Assembly: GCF_001514145.1 (NCBI RefSeq)
Contig: NZ_KQ948663.1
Location: 164,438-228,437 of the forward strand
Origin: Streptomyces canus
Lineage (GTDB): Bacteria > Actinomycetota > Actinomycetes > Streptomycetales > Streptomycetaceae
Length of the DNA stretch: 64,000 nucleotides
Direction: 5' to 3'
The notes below the pieces were generated by a model. It made no database searches. It was not told the origin of the DNA and saw nothing but the letters and a program-made list of their open reading frames with translations. How positions within the stretch are numbered: position 1 is the first letter of the stretch; each line of letters starts with the position of its first letter. The position numbers and the translations under genes are program-made. Of the stretch, positions 43,033 through 51,471 are shown in pieces.

Positions 43033-43965
43033 TTATGCGCTGAGCGTCGCCAACAGCCGGTGCAGTGATCCACCCAGCCCCCATCGGTCTGCCAGTTTCT
43101 CCAGTGCCGCGTGATCGCGCGGCGTGCGCGGAACCGCGGTCTCCACCTGCGGCAGCGGGACGTCACCGGCCACCAGCACCACCTTCGGTGCCACGGCGAC
43201 GTACGGCCGCGACTCGTCGAGCCGCTTGCGCTGCGACGGTGTGAGCTTCGCCTTCGGGTCGTCGACCGCGGCCATGATGCCGGCCAGGTCGCCGAACTCG
43301 GCGAGCAGTTTGGCAGCCGTCTTCTCGCCGATACCGGGGACGCCCGGCAGGCCGTCGCTCGGGTCGCCGCGCAGTGTCGCCAGGTCCGCGTACCCGCGGC
43401 CGTCGACGCCATACTTCTCGCGCAGCCAGGCCTCGTCGGTCAGCTGGAGCGTGCCGACGCCCTTGAGGGGATACAGCACCCGCACCCCGCGCTCGTCGTC
43501 CACCAGCTGGTACAGGTCGCGGTCGCCGGTGACGATGTCGACCGGGCCCGTCGCCCGCGCGGTGAACGTGCCGATCACGTCGTCCGCCTCATAACCGGCC
43601 ACGCCCACGCGCGCGATGCCGAGCGCGTCCAGGACGGCCTCGATGACGGGCACCTGCGGCGACAGCGTGTCCGGCACCTCCTCCTCGTCCGGGCCGCTCT
43701 CGCGCTCCTCGGCGACGCGGTGCGCCTTGTAGGAGGGGATGAGGTCGACCCGCCACTGGGGACGCCAGTCCGCGTCCATGCAGGCCACCAGCAGGTCGGG
43801 CCGGTGGTCCTTGACCAGGCGGTCGATGAATTCGAGGATGCCGCGCACGGCGTTCACCGGCGTGCCGTCCGGTGCCTTCACCGACTCCGGCACGCCGAAG
43901 TAGGCACGGAAGTAGAGAGAGGCGGTGTCGAGGAGCATCAGTCGTCCGGTCACGCTTCGCATCAT
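43033..43965 (-). CDS. 5'-3' exonuclease (flap/PolI N-domain type)
   Basis: About 310 residues, a stand-alone version of the 5' nuclease domain of DNA polymerase I. The acidic metal ligands are in LMLLDTASLYFRAYF, ACMDADWRPQWR, GYEADDVIGTF and DIVTGDRDLYQLVDD; the helix-three-turn-helix GVPGIGEKTAAKLLAEFG binds DNA. It would remove RNA primers or 5' flaps. The exact start is uncertain: ATG at 43965 is used here, with a GTG at 43983 in frame. It is divergent from the betaine importer operon (172 bp between). Confidence 0.9.
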   Translation of the reverse strand: MMRSVTGRLMLLDTASLYFRAYFGVPESVKAPDGTPVNAVRGILEFIDRLVKDHRPDLLVACMDADWRPQWRVDLIPSYKAHRVAEERESGPDEEEVPDTLSPQVPVIEAVLDALGIARVGVAGYEADDVIGTFTARATGPVDIVTGDRDLYQLVDDERGVRVLYPLKGVGTLQLTDEAWLREKYGVDGRGYADLATLRGDPSDGLPGVPGIGEKTAAKLLAEFGDLAGIMAAVDDPKAKLTPSQRKRLDESRPYVAVAPKVVLVAGDVPLPQVETAVPRTPRDHAALEKLADRWGLGGSLHRLLATLSA

Positions 43966-44155
43966 GCCGTACGGCACCGACACCGGCCGTCGTCCCTTGG
44001 CTGGTCCGGCGGTGTGAGCGTCCTGTGAACTGGGCCACCAGTGCGTTTGGCCGAAAGGCGTCGGGGCAGGCGCCGCCTCGGAGCGAGGCAGGTTGCACCT
44101 TCAACTGTCGCGGCCCTTCGTCTCCCCCCAGTGGTCGAAGAGACGAGAGGCACGC

Positions 44156-45205
44156 GTGTCATCAAGGCTTGAGGCAGAGCAGCTGTACAAGGTGTTCGGA
44201 AGACGGCCGGGCGAGGCCGTCGAGCGGCTCCGCGAGGGCGCCGACCGGGAGGGACTGCGCGCCGAGGGCACCACCGCCGCGGTGATCGACGCCTCCTTCA
44301 CCGTGGAACCGGGCCAGATCTTCGTCGTCATGGGTCTGTCCGGCTCCGGCAAGTCCACGCTGCTGCGTATGCTCAACGGCCTCCTGGAGCCGACCGCGGG
44401 CCATGTCCGCTTCGACGGCCAGGACCTCACCGCGCTCAGCGACCGCGAACTGCGCGCCGTACGCGCGAAGAAGATCAGCATGGTCTTCCAGCACTTCGCG
44501 CTCTTCCCGCACCGCAGCGTCCTGGAGAACGCCGCCTACGGCCTCGCCGTCCAGGGCGTCGCCAAGGCCGAGCGCATCGAGCGGGCCACCGAGGCCCTGG
44601 AGCTGTGCGGCCTCAAGGGCTGGGAGAAGTCCTGGCCCGACGAGCTGTCCGGCGGCATGCAGCAGCGCGTGGGCCTGGCCCGCGCCCTCGCCACCGACGC
44701 CGACCTGCTCCTCATGGACGAGTCCTTCAGCGCGCTCGACCCGCTGATCCGCCGGGACATGCAGGACCAGCTCCTGCAGCTCCAGCAGACCCTGAAGAAG
44801 ACGATCGTCTTCATCACCCACGACCTCAACGAGGCCATGCGCCTGGGCGACCGGATCGCCGTCATGCGCGACGGCCGGATCGTCCAGATCGGCAGCGCGG
44901 AAGACATCCTCGTGCGGCCCGCCGACGACTACGTCGCCTCCTTCACCAAGGACGTCGACCGCTCCCGCGTGCTGACCGCGTCCGCCGTCATGGACACGGA
45001 CGTGCGCGGCGACGAGGCCGACTGCGGCTGCGCGAGCGACTGCGAGACCGCGACGCCCGACACGCCGTTCACCGAGCTCTGCGCGATGAGCGCCCGGTCG
45101 ACGCATCCGGTGGCCGTCCTCGACGAGCACCGCAAACTCGTCGGCGTGGTCCCGCAGCAGCGACTGCTCGGCTTCCTCGGCGACGCGGAGGTGGCCCATG
45201 CCTAG
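44156..45205 (+). CDS. Glycine betaine/proline-type ABC transporter ATPase
   Basis: 349 residues. Walker A GLSGSGKST, signature LSGGMQQR, Walker B LLLMDESFSALD and the switch histidine THDLNEAMRLGDRIAVM are intact; MDESFSALDPLIR is characteristic of the ProV/OpuAA group. The C-terminal half-CBS region (CAMSARSTHPVAVLDEHRKLVGVV) may sense ionic strength, and a short Cys cluster (DCGCASDC) precedes it. The GTG at 44156 has GAGAGG upstream. Its last 8 nt overlap the permease/binding-protein gene. The system probably takes up compatible solutes under osmotic stress. Confidence 0.94.
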   Translation: MSSRLEAEQLYKVFGRRPGEAVERLREGADREGLRAEGTTAAVIDASFTVEPGQIFVVMGLSGSGKSTLLRMLNGLLEPTAGHVRFDGQDLTALSDRELRAVRAKKISMVFQHFALFPHRSVLENAAYGLAVQGVAKAERIERATEALELCGLKGWEKSWPDELSGGMQQRVGLARALATDADLLLMDESFSALDPLIRRDMQDQLLQLQQTLKKTIVFITHDLNEAMRLGDRIAVMRDGRIVQIGSAEDILVRPADDYVASFTKDVDRSRVLTASAVMDTDVRGDEADCGCASDCETATPDTPFTELCAMSARSTHPVAVLDEHRKLVGVVPQQRLLGFLGDAEVAHA

Positions 45206-47804
45206 AATCCCGCTCGGCGACTGGGTCAACGACACCGTCGACTGGCTGCTCGACCACGTGTCCTGGCTCTTCGACTTCCTCAAGACCGTCTTCACCGGCA
45301 CCTACGACGGTATCGACGCCGTCCTCCAGGCGCCGCAGCCCCTCCTGCTCGCGGGCATCTTCGCCGTGATCGCCTTCTGGCTGCGCGGCACCCTGGCCGG
45401 CCTCCTCACCTTCGCGGGATTCGCCTTCATCGACTCCCTCGAACTGTGGGAGGACGCGATGACGACCCTCTCGCTGGTCCTCGTCGCCACGATCATCGCG
45501 CTGGTGATAGCCGTCCCCGTGGGCATCTGGGCGGCCCGCTCGAACCGGGTCAGCGGACTCGTCCGTCCCGTCCTGGACTTCATGCAGACGCTGCCCGCGA
45601 TGATCTACCTCATCCCGGCGATCCTGTTCTTCGGCACCGGCGCCTCCGCGGGCATCGTCGCCACCCTGATCTTCGCGCTCGCCCCCGGTGTCCGGATGAC
45701 CGAGCTCGGCATCCGCCAGGTCGACAAGGAGCTCGTGGAGGCCGCCGAGGCGTTCGGCACCAGCCCCCGCGACACCCTCCTGCGCGTCCAGCTGCCGCTC
45801 GCGCTGCCCACCGTCATGGCGGGCGTCAACCAGGTCATCATGCTCGGCCTGTCGATGGCCGCGATCGCCGGCATGGTCGGCACCGGCGGTCTCGGCGGCG
45901 ACGTCAACGAGGCCATCGGCCAGCTCAACGTGGGCCTCGGCTCCGAGGCCGGTGTCGCCATCGTGATCCTCGCGATCTACCTCGACCGCATGACCAGCGC
46001 GCTCGGCACCCAGGTCTCCCCGCTGGGCCGCCGCGCCGCCGCCAAGGCACGCACCACCCAGGGGCTCAGGATCTGGTCCTACCGCCCCCGTCCGCAGATC
46101 GCCGTGATCGGCGTCGTCGTCCTCGCCCTCGTCGCGGGCGGCATGGGGATCTTCGGCGGCACCTCGGGCGAGGCCACGGCCGTCGCCGGCAGCAAGGACG
46201 TCGGCCAGGGCAAGAAGATCAGCATCGGCTACGTCCCCTGGGACGACGGCGTCGCCTCCACCTTCCTCTGGAAGGAGATCCTGGAGGAACGCGGCTACCA
46301 GGTGGACGCCAAGCAGTTCGACGCCGGGCCGCTCTACACCTCCCTCGCCTCCGGAAACGCCGACTTCATGACCGGTGCCTGGCTGCCGACGACCCACGAG
46401 CAGTACTGGAAGAAGTACGGCGACAAGCTCGACGACCTCGGGGCCTGGTACGACAAGACCTCTCTCGAGCTGAGCGTGCCGTCGTACATGAAGGACATCA
46501 ACTCCCTGGCCGACCTCAAGGGCAAGGCCTCGCAGTTCGGCGGGAACATCACCGGCATCGAGTCGAGCGCCGGTGAGATGGCCCTGCTGAAGAGCAAGGT
46601 CCTGAAGGCGTACGGCCTCGACAAGGAGTACAAGGTCGTCGACAGCTCCACACCCGCCATGCTGGCCGAGCTCAAGCGGGCGTACGCGCAGAAGGACCCG
46701 ATCGTCGTCACGCTCTGGTCGCCGCACTGGGCGTACAACGACTACGACCTGAAGAAGCTCAAGGATCCCAAGGGCGCCTGGGGCTCGGGCGACGGCATCC
46801 ACACGGTGGCCCGCAAGGGCTTCGCCGAGGAGAACCCGGTCGTCGGACAGTGGCTGAAGGGCTTCAAGCTGGACGAGAAGCAGCTCACCGGCCTGGAGGC
46901 CGAGATCAACAAGGCGGGCAAGGGCAAGCAGCAGGACGCCGTGCGCACCTGGCTGAAGCAGCACCCCGGCCTGGTCGACAAGCTGGCCCCCGTCCAGAAG
47001 GCGGCGGCGGAGACCAAGCGCCCGGTGAACGTGGCCTGGTTCCCCTGGGACGAGGACATCGCCGTCACCTATCTCTGGAAGAACGTCCTCGAAAAGCGCG
47101 GCTACCGGCTCAACCTCAAGCAGATGGACGTCGGCCCGGTCTACACGGGCCTCGCCTCCGGGGACCTGGACCTCAACTTCGACGCCTGGCTGCCGTACGC
47201 CCAGAAGAACTACTGGGACAAGAGCAAGGACAGACTCGCCGACCTCGGCACCTGGTACGAGCCGACCTCGCTGGAGGTCGCGGTGCCGTCGTACGTCAAG
47301 GGTGTGAAGTCCTACGAGGACCTGAAGGGCAAGGCCTCCCAGTTCGACGGGAAGATCATCGGCATCGAGCCGGGCACCGGCGAGATGAACCTCCTCAAGA
47401 ACAAGGTCCTGCCCGGCTACGGCCTCGACAAGGAGTACGACGTCGTCGACGGCTCCACGCCCGCGATGCTGGCCGAGCTCAAGCGCGCCTACGCCAAGAA
47501 GCAGCCCGTCGCCGTCGTCCTGTGGTCCCCGCACTGGGCCTACAGCCAGTACGGCCTCACCAAGCTGAAGGACGACAAGAAGCTCTTCGGCGAGGGCAAC
47601 ACGATCCGCACCATCGCCAACGAGAAGTTCCCCTCGCAGTATCCGCAGCTCACCAAGTGGATCAAGGGCTTCCATATGAGCGAGAAGGAGCTCGGTACCC
47701 TGGAGAGTGAGATCAACAGCTACGGCCAGGGTCACGAGGAGCAGGCGGTCGCCGCCTGGCTGAAGGAGCATCCGGAGATGGTCGGGCGGATGACACCGTC
47801 ATAA
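45198..47804 (+). CDS. Betaine-type ABC permease fused to two tandem substrate-binding domains
   Basis: 868 residues. The N-terminal 300 are a ProW-like permease with the coupling loop EAAEAFGTSPRDTLLRVQLPLALPTVMAG. Two OpuAC-type binding domains follow, about 338-603 and 607-868. They are clearly duplicates: each has (VPW/FPW)D(D/E), GAWLPTTHEQYW or DAWLPYAQKNYW, LKGKASQFxGxIxGIE, STPAMLAELKRAYA and LWSPHWAY, with the Trp/Tyr residues of the betaine cage retained in both. Fusion keeps the receptors tethered to the pore. The ATG overlaps the ATPase stop by 8 nt. A strong terminator follows. Confidence 0.94.
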   Translation: MPRIPLGDWVNDTVDWLLDHVSWLFDFLKTVFTGTYDGIDAVLQAPQPLLLAGIFAVIAFWLRGTLAGLLTFAGFAFIDSLELWEDAMTTLSLVLVATIIALVIAVPVGIWAARSNRVSGLVRPVLDFMQTLPAMIYLIPAILFFGTGASAGIVATLIFALAPGVRMTELGIRQVDKELVEAAEAFGTSPRDTLLRVQLPLALPTVMAGVNQVIMLGLSMAAIAGMVGTGGLGGDVNEAIGQLNVGLGSEAGVAIVILAIYLDRMTSALGTQVSPLGRRAAAKARTTQGLRIWSYRPRPQIAVIGVVVLALVAGGMGIFGGTSGEATAVAGSKDVGQGKKISIGYVPWDDGVASTFLWKEILEERGYQVDAKQFDAGPLYTSLASGNADFMTGAWLPTTHEQYWKKYGDKLDDLGAWYDKTSLELSVPSYMKDINSLADLKGKASQFGGNITGIESSAGEMALLKSKVLKAYGLDKEYKVVDSSTPAMLAELKRAYAQKDPIVVTLWSPHWAYNDYDLKKLKDPKGAWGSGDGIHTVARKGFAEENPVVGQWLKGFKLDEKQLTGLEAEINKAGKGKQQDAVRTWLKQHPGLVDKLAPVQKAAAETKRPVNVAWFPWDEDIAVTYLWKNVLEKRGYRLNLKQMDVGPVYTGLASGDLDLNFDAWLPYAQKNYWDKSKDRLADLGTWYEPTSLEVAVPSYVKGVKSYEDLKGKASQFDGKIIGIEPGTGEMNLLKNKVLPGYGLDKEYDVVDGSTPAMLAELKRAYAKKQPVAVVLWSPHWAYSQYGLTKLKDDKKLFGEGNTIRTIANEKFPSQYPQLTKWIKGFHMSEKELGTLESEINSYGQGHEEQAVAAWLKEHPEMVGRMTPS

Positions 47805-47919
47805 CCGCTCCGGGAGCACGGTAAGGATCCAGCCAACCACATAGAGCTACGTCATCGCCTGAACTTCGCCGCTGACAAGGGGACTTGAGTAGCGGGCGAC
47901 GGGTGAGGGCCCGGCTTCC

Positions 47920-47946
47920 GGCCCCCTGGTGATCCACCGGGGGGCC
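47920..47946 (+). terminator. Terminator after the betaine importer operon
   Basis: Twelve-base arms (GGCCCCCTGGTG, 47920-47931; CACCGGGGGGCC, 47935-47946) pair with one G-T wobble around an ATC loop. It lies about 115 bp after the stop. The 294-bp gap 47805-48098 holds no gene; the XRE gene promoter should lie after this hairpin. Confidence 0.7.
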
Positions 47947-48098
47947 GTTCGGCTGGCGTGAAGTGTGAGGTACGGTCGCACGCCGTGTGACATCGATGTG
48001 ACGGCCGCATGAAACGGTTTGCCGAACATGCGTAGGGTGCAGACAACTCATCAGGGGACGTGTCACAGGACCGACGAGCGGAGGAGGGAGCCGGAGCC

Positions 48099-48668
48099 AT
48101 GGGCGACCACAAAGAACAGCCCCTTCGGGTCGGCGCGGCCGTGCGCCGCCGGCGCCGCGCGCTGGAGCTCACCCTCGCCGTCGTGGCCGAGCGCAGCGGC
48201 CTCTCGGTCCCCTTCCTGAGCCAGATCGAGAACGAACGCGCCCGCCCCAGCCGCAGCTCCCTGGAGAAGGTCGCCGACGCCCTGCGCACCACGGCCGTCG
48301 AACTCCTCGCCGCCGCCGACCCGGCGTGCAGCGTCGACGTCGTGCACGCCGACGGCCCGGAGCCGGACTTCGCACCCCGGATGCGTTCCCTGGTGCGCGG
48401 TCACCACCAGATGCACGCCCAGGAGTTCACCGGCGATCATGACGCGGGCCGTGAATTCCAGTACCGCAACGACCAGTTGATGTACGTCGCCGACGGCGCC
48501 GTGGATGTCGAGGCGGAGGGGCGCGCCTACCGGCTGGGCCGCGGCGACACCCTCTACCTCACCGGCGGGGTGCGGCACCGCTGGCGGGCGACCGTGGCCG
48601 ACACCCGCGTGGTCGTCGTCGCCGTGGCCGAACACATCGAGGCCGTCCGGGACCGGCCCCGGCAGTGA
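48099..48668 (+). CDS. XRE-cupin transcriptional regulator
   Basis: 189 residues. A helix-turn-helix of the XRE type (VGAAVRRRRRALELTLAVVAERSGLSVPFLSQIENERARPSRSSLEKVADALR, about 10-65) is joined to a C-terminal cupin (RNDQLMYVADGAVDVEAEGRAYRLGRGDTLYLTGGVRHRW) that binds a small ligand. I chose the ATG at 48099 with GAGGAGGGA at 48081-48089. It overlaps the next gene by 4 nt, so the regulator and the metal-receptor-like protein are made together. Confidence 0.9.
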   Translation: MGDHKEQPLRVGAAVRRRRRALELTLAVVAERSGLSVPFLSQIENERARPSRSSLEKVADALRTTAVELLAAADPACSVDVVHADGPEPDFAPRMRSLVRGHHQMHAQEFTGDHDAGREFQYRNDQLMYVADGAVDVEAEGRAYRLGRGDTLYLTGGVRHRWRATVADTRVVVVAVAEHIEAVRDRPRQ

Positions 48669-49381
48669 GAGTCGTCTCCCTGGTCCCCTCGCTGACCGAG
48701 GCGATCGCCCGCTCGGCACCGGGCGCCCTGGTCGGCGCCACCGACTGGTGCACCCATCCGGCGGACCTCGAGGTCACCCGCGTCGGCGGCACCAAGAACC
48801 CGAAGCTCGACCGGATCACCGCCCTCGCCCCCGACCTGGTGATCGCGAACGAGGAGGAGAACCGGGAGCCCGATCTGGCCGCCCTGCGGGAGGCGGGCCT
48901 GGAGGTCCTGGTCACCGAGGTCCGGGACGTCCCGCAGGCCTTCCGGGAGCTGGCCCGGGTGATCGAGGCGTGCGGCGTCGTACGGCCGCGCTGGCTGGAC
49001 GAGGCCGAGGAGTCCTGGTCCGCGCTCGCGCCCCCGGCGCACCGCAGGACCGCCGTCGTACCGATCTGGCGGCGGCCGTGGATGGTGCTGGGCCGGGACA
49101 CGTTCGCGGGCGATGTCCTGTCCCGGCTGGGCGTGGACCACGTGTACGCCGGCCACGAGGACCGCTATCCACGGGTCCCGCTGGAGGAGCTGCGGGCGGC
49201 GGCACCGGACGTGGTCGTCCTCCCCGACGAGCCGTACCGCTTCACCCCCGAGGACGGCCCGGAGGCCTTCCCCGGCCTGCCCTGCGCACTCGTCAGCGGA
49301 CGGCACCTGACGTGGTACGGACCCTCACTGGCAGAGGCGCCACGGGCGCTGGGCGAGGCCCTGCGAGCAGCGCGCCGCTGA
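48665..49381 (+). CDS. Helical-backbone metal-receptor (BtuF/FhuD-like) protein without a signal peptide
   Basis: 238 residues. The fold is that of vitamin B12 or siderophore binding proteins: MRVVSLVPSLTEAIARSAPGALVGATDWC, LDRITALAPDLVIANEEENREPDLAALREAGLEVLV, RDTFAGDVLSRLGVDHVY and ELRAAAPDVVVLPDEPY. The N terminus begins directly with the first strand, so there is no signal or lipobox and it should stay in the cytoplasm. That differs from transport receptors and suggests ligand sensing or binding linked to the XRE-cupin regulator. The GTG overlaps the preceding stop; its 3' end overlaps the convergent TDT gene by 89 nt. Confidence 0.85.
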   Translation: MRVVSLVPSLTEAIARSAPGALVGATDWCTHPADLEVTRVGGTKNPKLDRITALAPDLVIANEEENREPDLAALREAGLEVLVTEVRDVPQAFRELARVIEACGVVRPRWLDEAEESWSALAPPAHRRTAVVPIWRRPWMVLGRDTFAGDVLSRLGVDHVYAGHEDRYPRVPLEELRAAAPDVVVLPDEPYRFTPEDGPEAFPGLPCALVSGRHLTWYGPSLAEAPRALGEALRAARR

Positions 49382-50417
49382 CGACCCCGCGCGCGGTGTG
49401 CAGGGCGGCGGTGGCCCAGGCGCCGACGAGAGCGATGAAGAGACCGGTGGCGAGCCAGTCGTAGACGACGAGTCCCGTGTGCCGGGCCAGCGCCTCGGCC
49501 CCCGTGACACAGGTGCCGACCGGGAAGGTGAAGGCCCACCAGGTCATCGCGAACCGCATCCCCTGCCGGCGCGCACGGACGACGTGCGCGGTGGCGAGCC
49601 CCAGCCACAGCAGCGCGAACCCCATGACGGGAACGCCGTACAGCACCGCGAGGACGCCGAAGCCCTGGCTGTAGGGGGCCGCCACGACACCGGGGGCCAC
49701 GTCCGCGAACTTGCCGACGGCGGTGGTGGACTGGCCGAGCGGGCCGAGGACCAGGAAGAGGGTCGGGGTGAGGGCGAGGGGGAGCGGCCCGCCGGTGACG
49801 ACCCGGGCGAAGACGAGCGGCAGCATGGCCAGGGTCGCGAGGAGGCTGAGCCCGAACATCGCGAAGCAGGCGAGGAGCAGGGTCTCGCGCGGCTGACCGG
49901 CCGGGAGATGCGGCACGAGGAGCGGCCCGAGCGCGGCGGACACCATGGGCGCGACGAGGGGGAGCAGCCACACGGGTGTGGCCTGCCGCGGGTCGGCCTT
50001 CTGCCGTACGGCCATGAGGTACGGCACGGTGATCGCGGCGGCCAGCCCCACGGCCGTACCCGCGGTGAACAGCACGGCGTCGAGGACGACCGCGGCCGTC
50101 GTGCCGATCCAGTACCGGCCGGCGGTGAGGGCACCGCCCCCGACGGCCAGCAGGGCCATGGCGAGGCAGCCGTAGAAGGGCGCCATGGCGGGGTCGAGGA
50201 GGTGGGCGCGGGCCTGGTCGCCGTGGTGGCGCCAGTGCAGGGCGCGGGCGCAGAGAAGGGTGAGCAGCAGGGCGAGGGACAGGAGCCAGACGGCCGCGCA
50301 GATCGTGCGCAGGCCGGGGAGGTGCACGGGAAGCGCGGCGCCGGCGGTGGCGACGATCGCGGTGCCCATGACGGAGGCGTACCAGTTCGGCCCGAGGTGA
50401 CGGACGGCGGTGACCAT
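49293..50417 (-). CDS. TDT-family carrier (TehA/SLAC1/Mae1 type)
   Basis: 374 residues with ten membrane helices. It begins VRHLGPNWYASVMGTAIVATAG, the family start, and has GPLGQSTTAVGKFADVAP and TWWAFTFPVGTC, typical of the C4-dicarboxylate/tellurite-resistance group. These are channels or carriers for organic or inorganic anions; the substrate here is unknown. It is divergent from a LysR gene (70 bp between), which probably controls it. Its last 89 nt overlap, tail to tail, the metal-receptor-like gene. Confidence 0.88.
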   Translation of the reverse strand: MVTAVRHLGPNWYASVMGTAIVATAGAALPVHLPGLRTICAAVWLLSLALLLTLLCARALHWRHHGDQARAHLLDPAMAPFYGCLAMALLAVGGGALTAGRYWIGTTAAVVLDAVLFTAGTAVGLAAAITVPYLMAVRQKADPRQATPVWLLPLVAPMVSAALGPLLVPHLPAGQPRETLLLACFAMFGLSLLATLAMLPLVFARVVTGGPLPLALTPTLFLVLGPLGQSTTAVGKFADVAPGVVAAPYSQGFGVLAVLYGVPVMGFALLWLGLATAHVVRARRQGMRFAMTWWAFTFPVGTCVTGAEALARHTGLVVYDWLATGLFIALVGAWATAALHTARGVVSGALLAGPRPAPVAPLPVRVRTTSGAVR

Positions 50418-50474
50418 GCCTCCACGGTGTCGTTCGGGACGGGCCGCTACCAGGGAGTATGGCTCTATGAGGGC

Positions 50475-50489
50475 ATAAGCTGTCTTTAT
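50475..50489. promoter_or_regulatory. Candidate LysR-type site in the TDT/LysR divergent region
   Basis: ATAAG-n5-TTTAT (50475-50489) is an AT-rich dyad in an otherwise GC-rich gap and overlaps the LysR start codon. That would suit autorepression and control of the divergent TDT gene. Confidence 0.4.
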
Positions 50490-51414
50490 GAGCGGTGTGG
50501 ATCAGCAAGGGGCGGCGGTGGGCGGCGGGCTGGCCCACCGGGTACCGGATCTCGGGGCGCTGGAGCTGCTGCTGGCCGTGGCGCGGCTCGGGAGCCTCGG
50601 CGGGGCGGCGCGGGAGGTCGGCATCACCCAGCCGGCGGCGAGCAGCCGGATCCGCTCGATGGAACGGCAGCTGGGAGTGGCCCTGGTCGACCGCTCGCCC
50701 CGCGGCTCCCGGCTCACGGACGCGGGGGCGCTGGTGACGGACTGGGCGCGGCGGATCGTGGCGGCGGCGGAGGCGTTCGACGCGGGGGCGCAGGCGCTGC
50801 GGGTCCGGCGCGACTCCCGGCTGCGGGTGGCGGCGAGCATGACGATCGCGGAGTATCTGCTGCCGGGGTGGCTGCTGGCGCTGCGCGCGGGGCGGCCGGA
50901 CACGGCGGTGTCCCTGCACGCGGGGAACTCGGCGACGGTGGCGGAGCGGTTGCTGTCGGACGAGGCGGACCTGGGCTTCGTGGAGGGGCTGACGGTCCCG
51001 GCCGGCCTCGACTCGGTGGTGATAGCCCACGACCACCTCATCGTGGTAACTGCCCCGGGACATGCGTGGGCCCGCCGCCGACGCCCGCTGGCCTCCACCG
51101 AACTGGCGGCGACACCGCTGATCCTCCGCGAGAAGGGCTCGGGCACCCGGCAGGTGCTGGACGCGGCCCTGGGCGGCCTGGCCCGCCCGCTGATCGAACT
51201 CTCCTCCACCACGGCGGTGAAGGCGGCGGTGGTGAGCGGGGCGGGTCCGGCGGTCCTGAGCGAGCTCGCGGTGGGGGAGGAGCTGGCGATGCGCCGCCTG
51301 GTGCGGGTGCCGGTGGAGGGAGTGTCGCTGGCGCGGGACCTGCGGGCGGTGTGGCCGACGGGGCACCGACCGGTGGGCCCGGCGAGGGACCTGCTCTCGC
51401 TGACGCGGGCGTAG
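50488..51414 (+). CDS. LysR-family transcriptional regulator
   Basis: 308 residues. The N-terminal winged helix is LGALELLLAVARLGSLGGAAREVGITQPAASSRIRSMERQLGVALVDRSPRGSRLTDAG (about 25-85), followed by a two-lobed effector domain (LRVAASMTIAEYLLPGWLLAL...ADLGFVEG...LILREKGSGTRQVLDAAL). This second half resembles CysB/CbbR-type regulators. It is divergent from the TDT carrier gene, the usual arrangement for a LysR protein and its target. Confidence 0.92.
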   Translation: MSGVDQQGAAVGGGLAHRVPDLGALELLLAVARLGSLGGAAREVGITQPAASSRIRSMERQLGVALVDRSPRGSRLTDAGALVTDWARRIVAAAEAFDAGAQALRVRRDSRLRVAASMTIAEYLLPGWLLALRAGRPDTAVSLHAGNSATVAERLLSDEADLGFVEGLTVPAGLDSVVIAHDHLIVVTAPGHAWARRRRPLASTELAATPLILREKGSGTRQVLDAALGGLARPLIELSSTTAVKAAVVSGAGPAVLSELAVGEELAMRRLVRVPVEGVSLARDLRAVWPTGHRPVGPARDLLSLTRA

Positions 51415-51471
51415 GACGGTTCCTCACGGGGGCGAAAAACCCTTGGCGAGCCGGCCCGGCGGGCCCGCACC

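Noticed and set aside
48665..49381. Export of the metal-receptor-like protein
   Set aside because: No hydrophobic signal or lipobox precedes the first strand, and an upstream start would run into the regulator gene.
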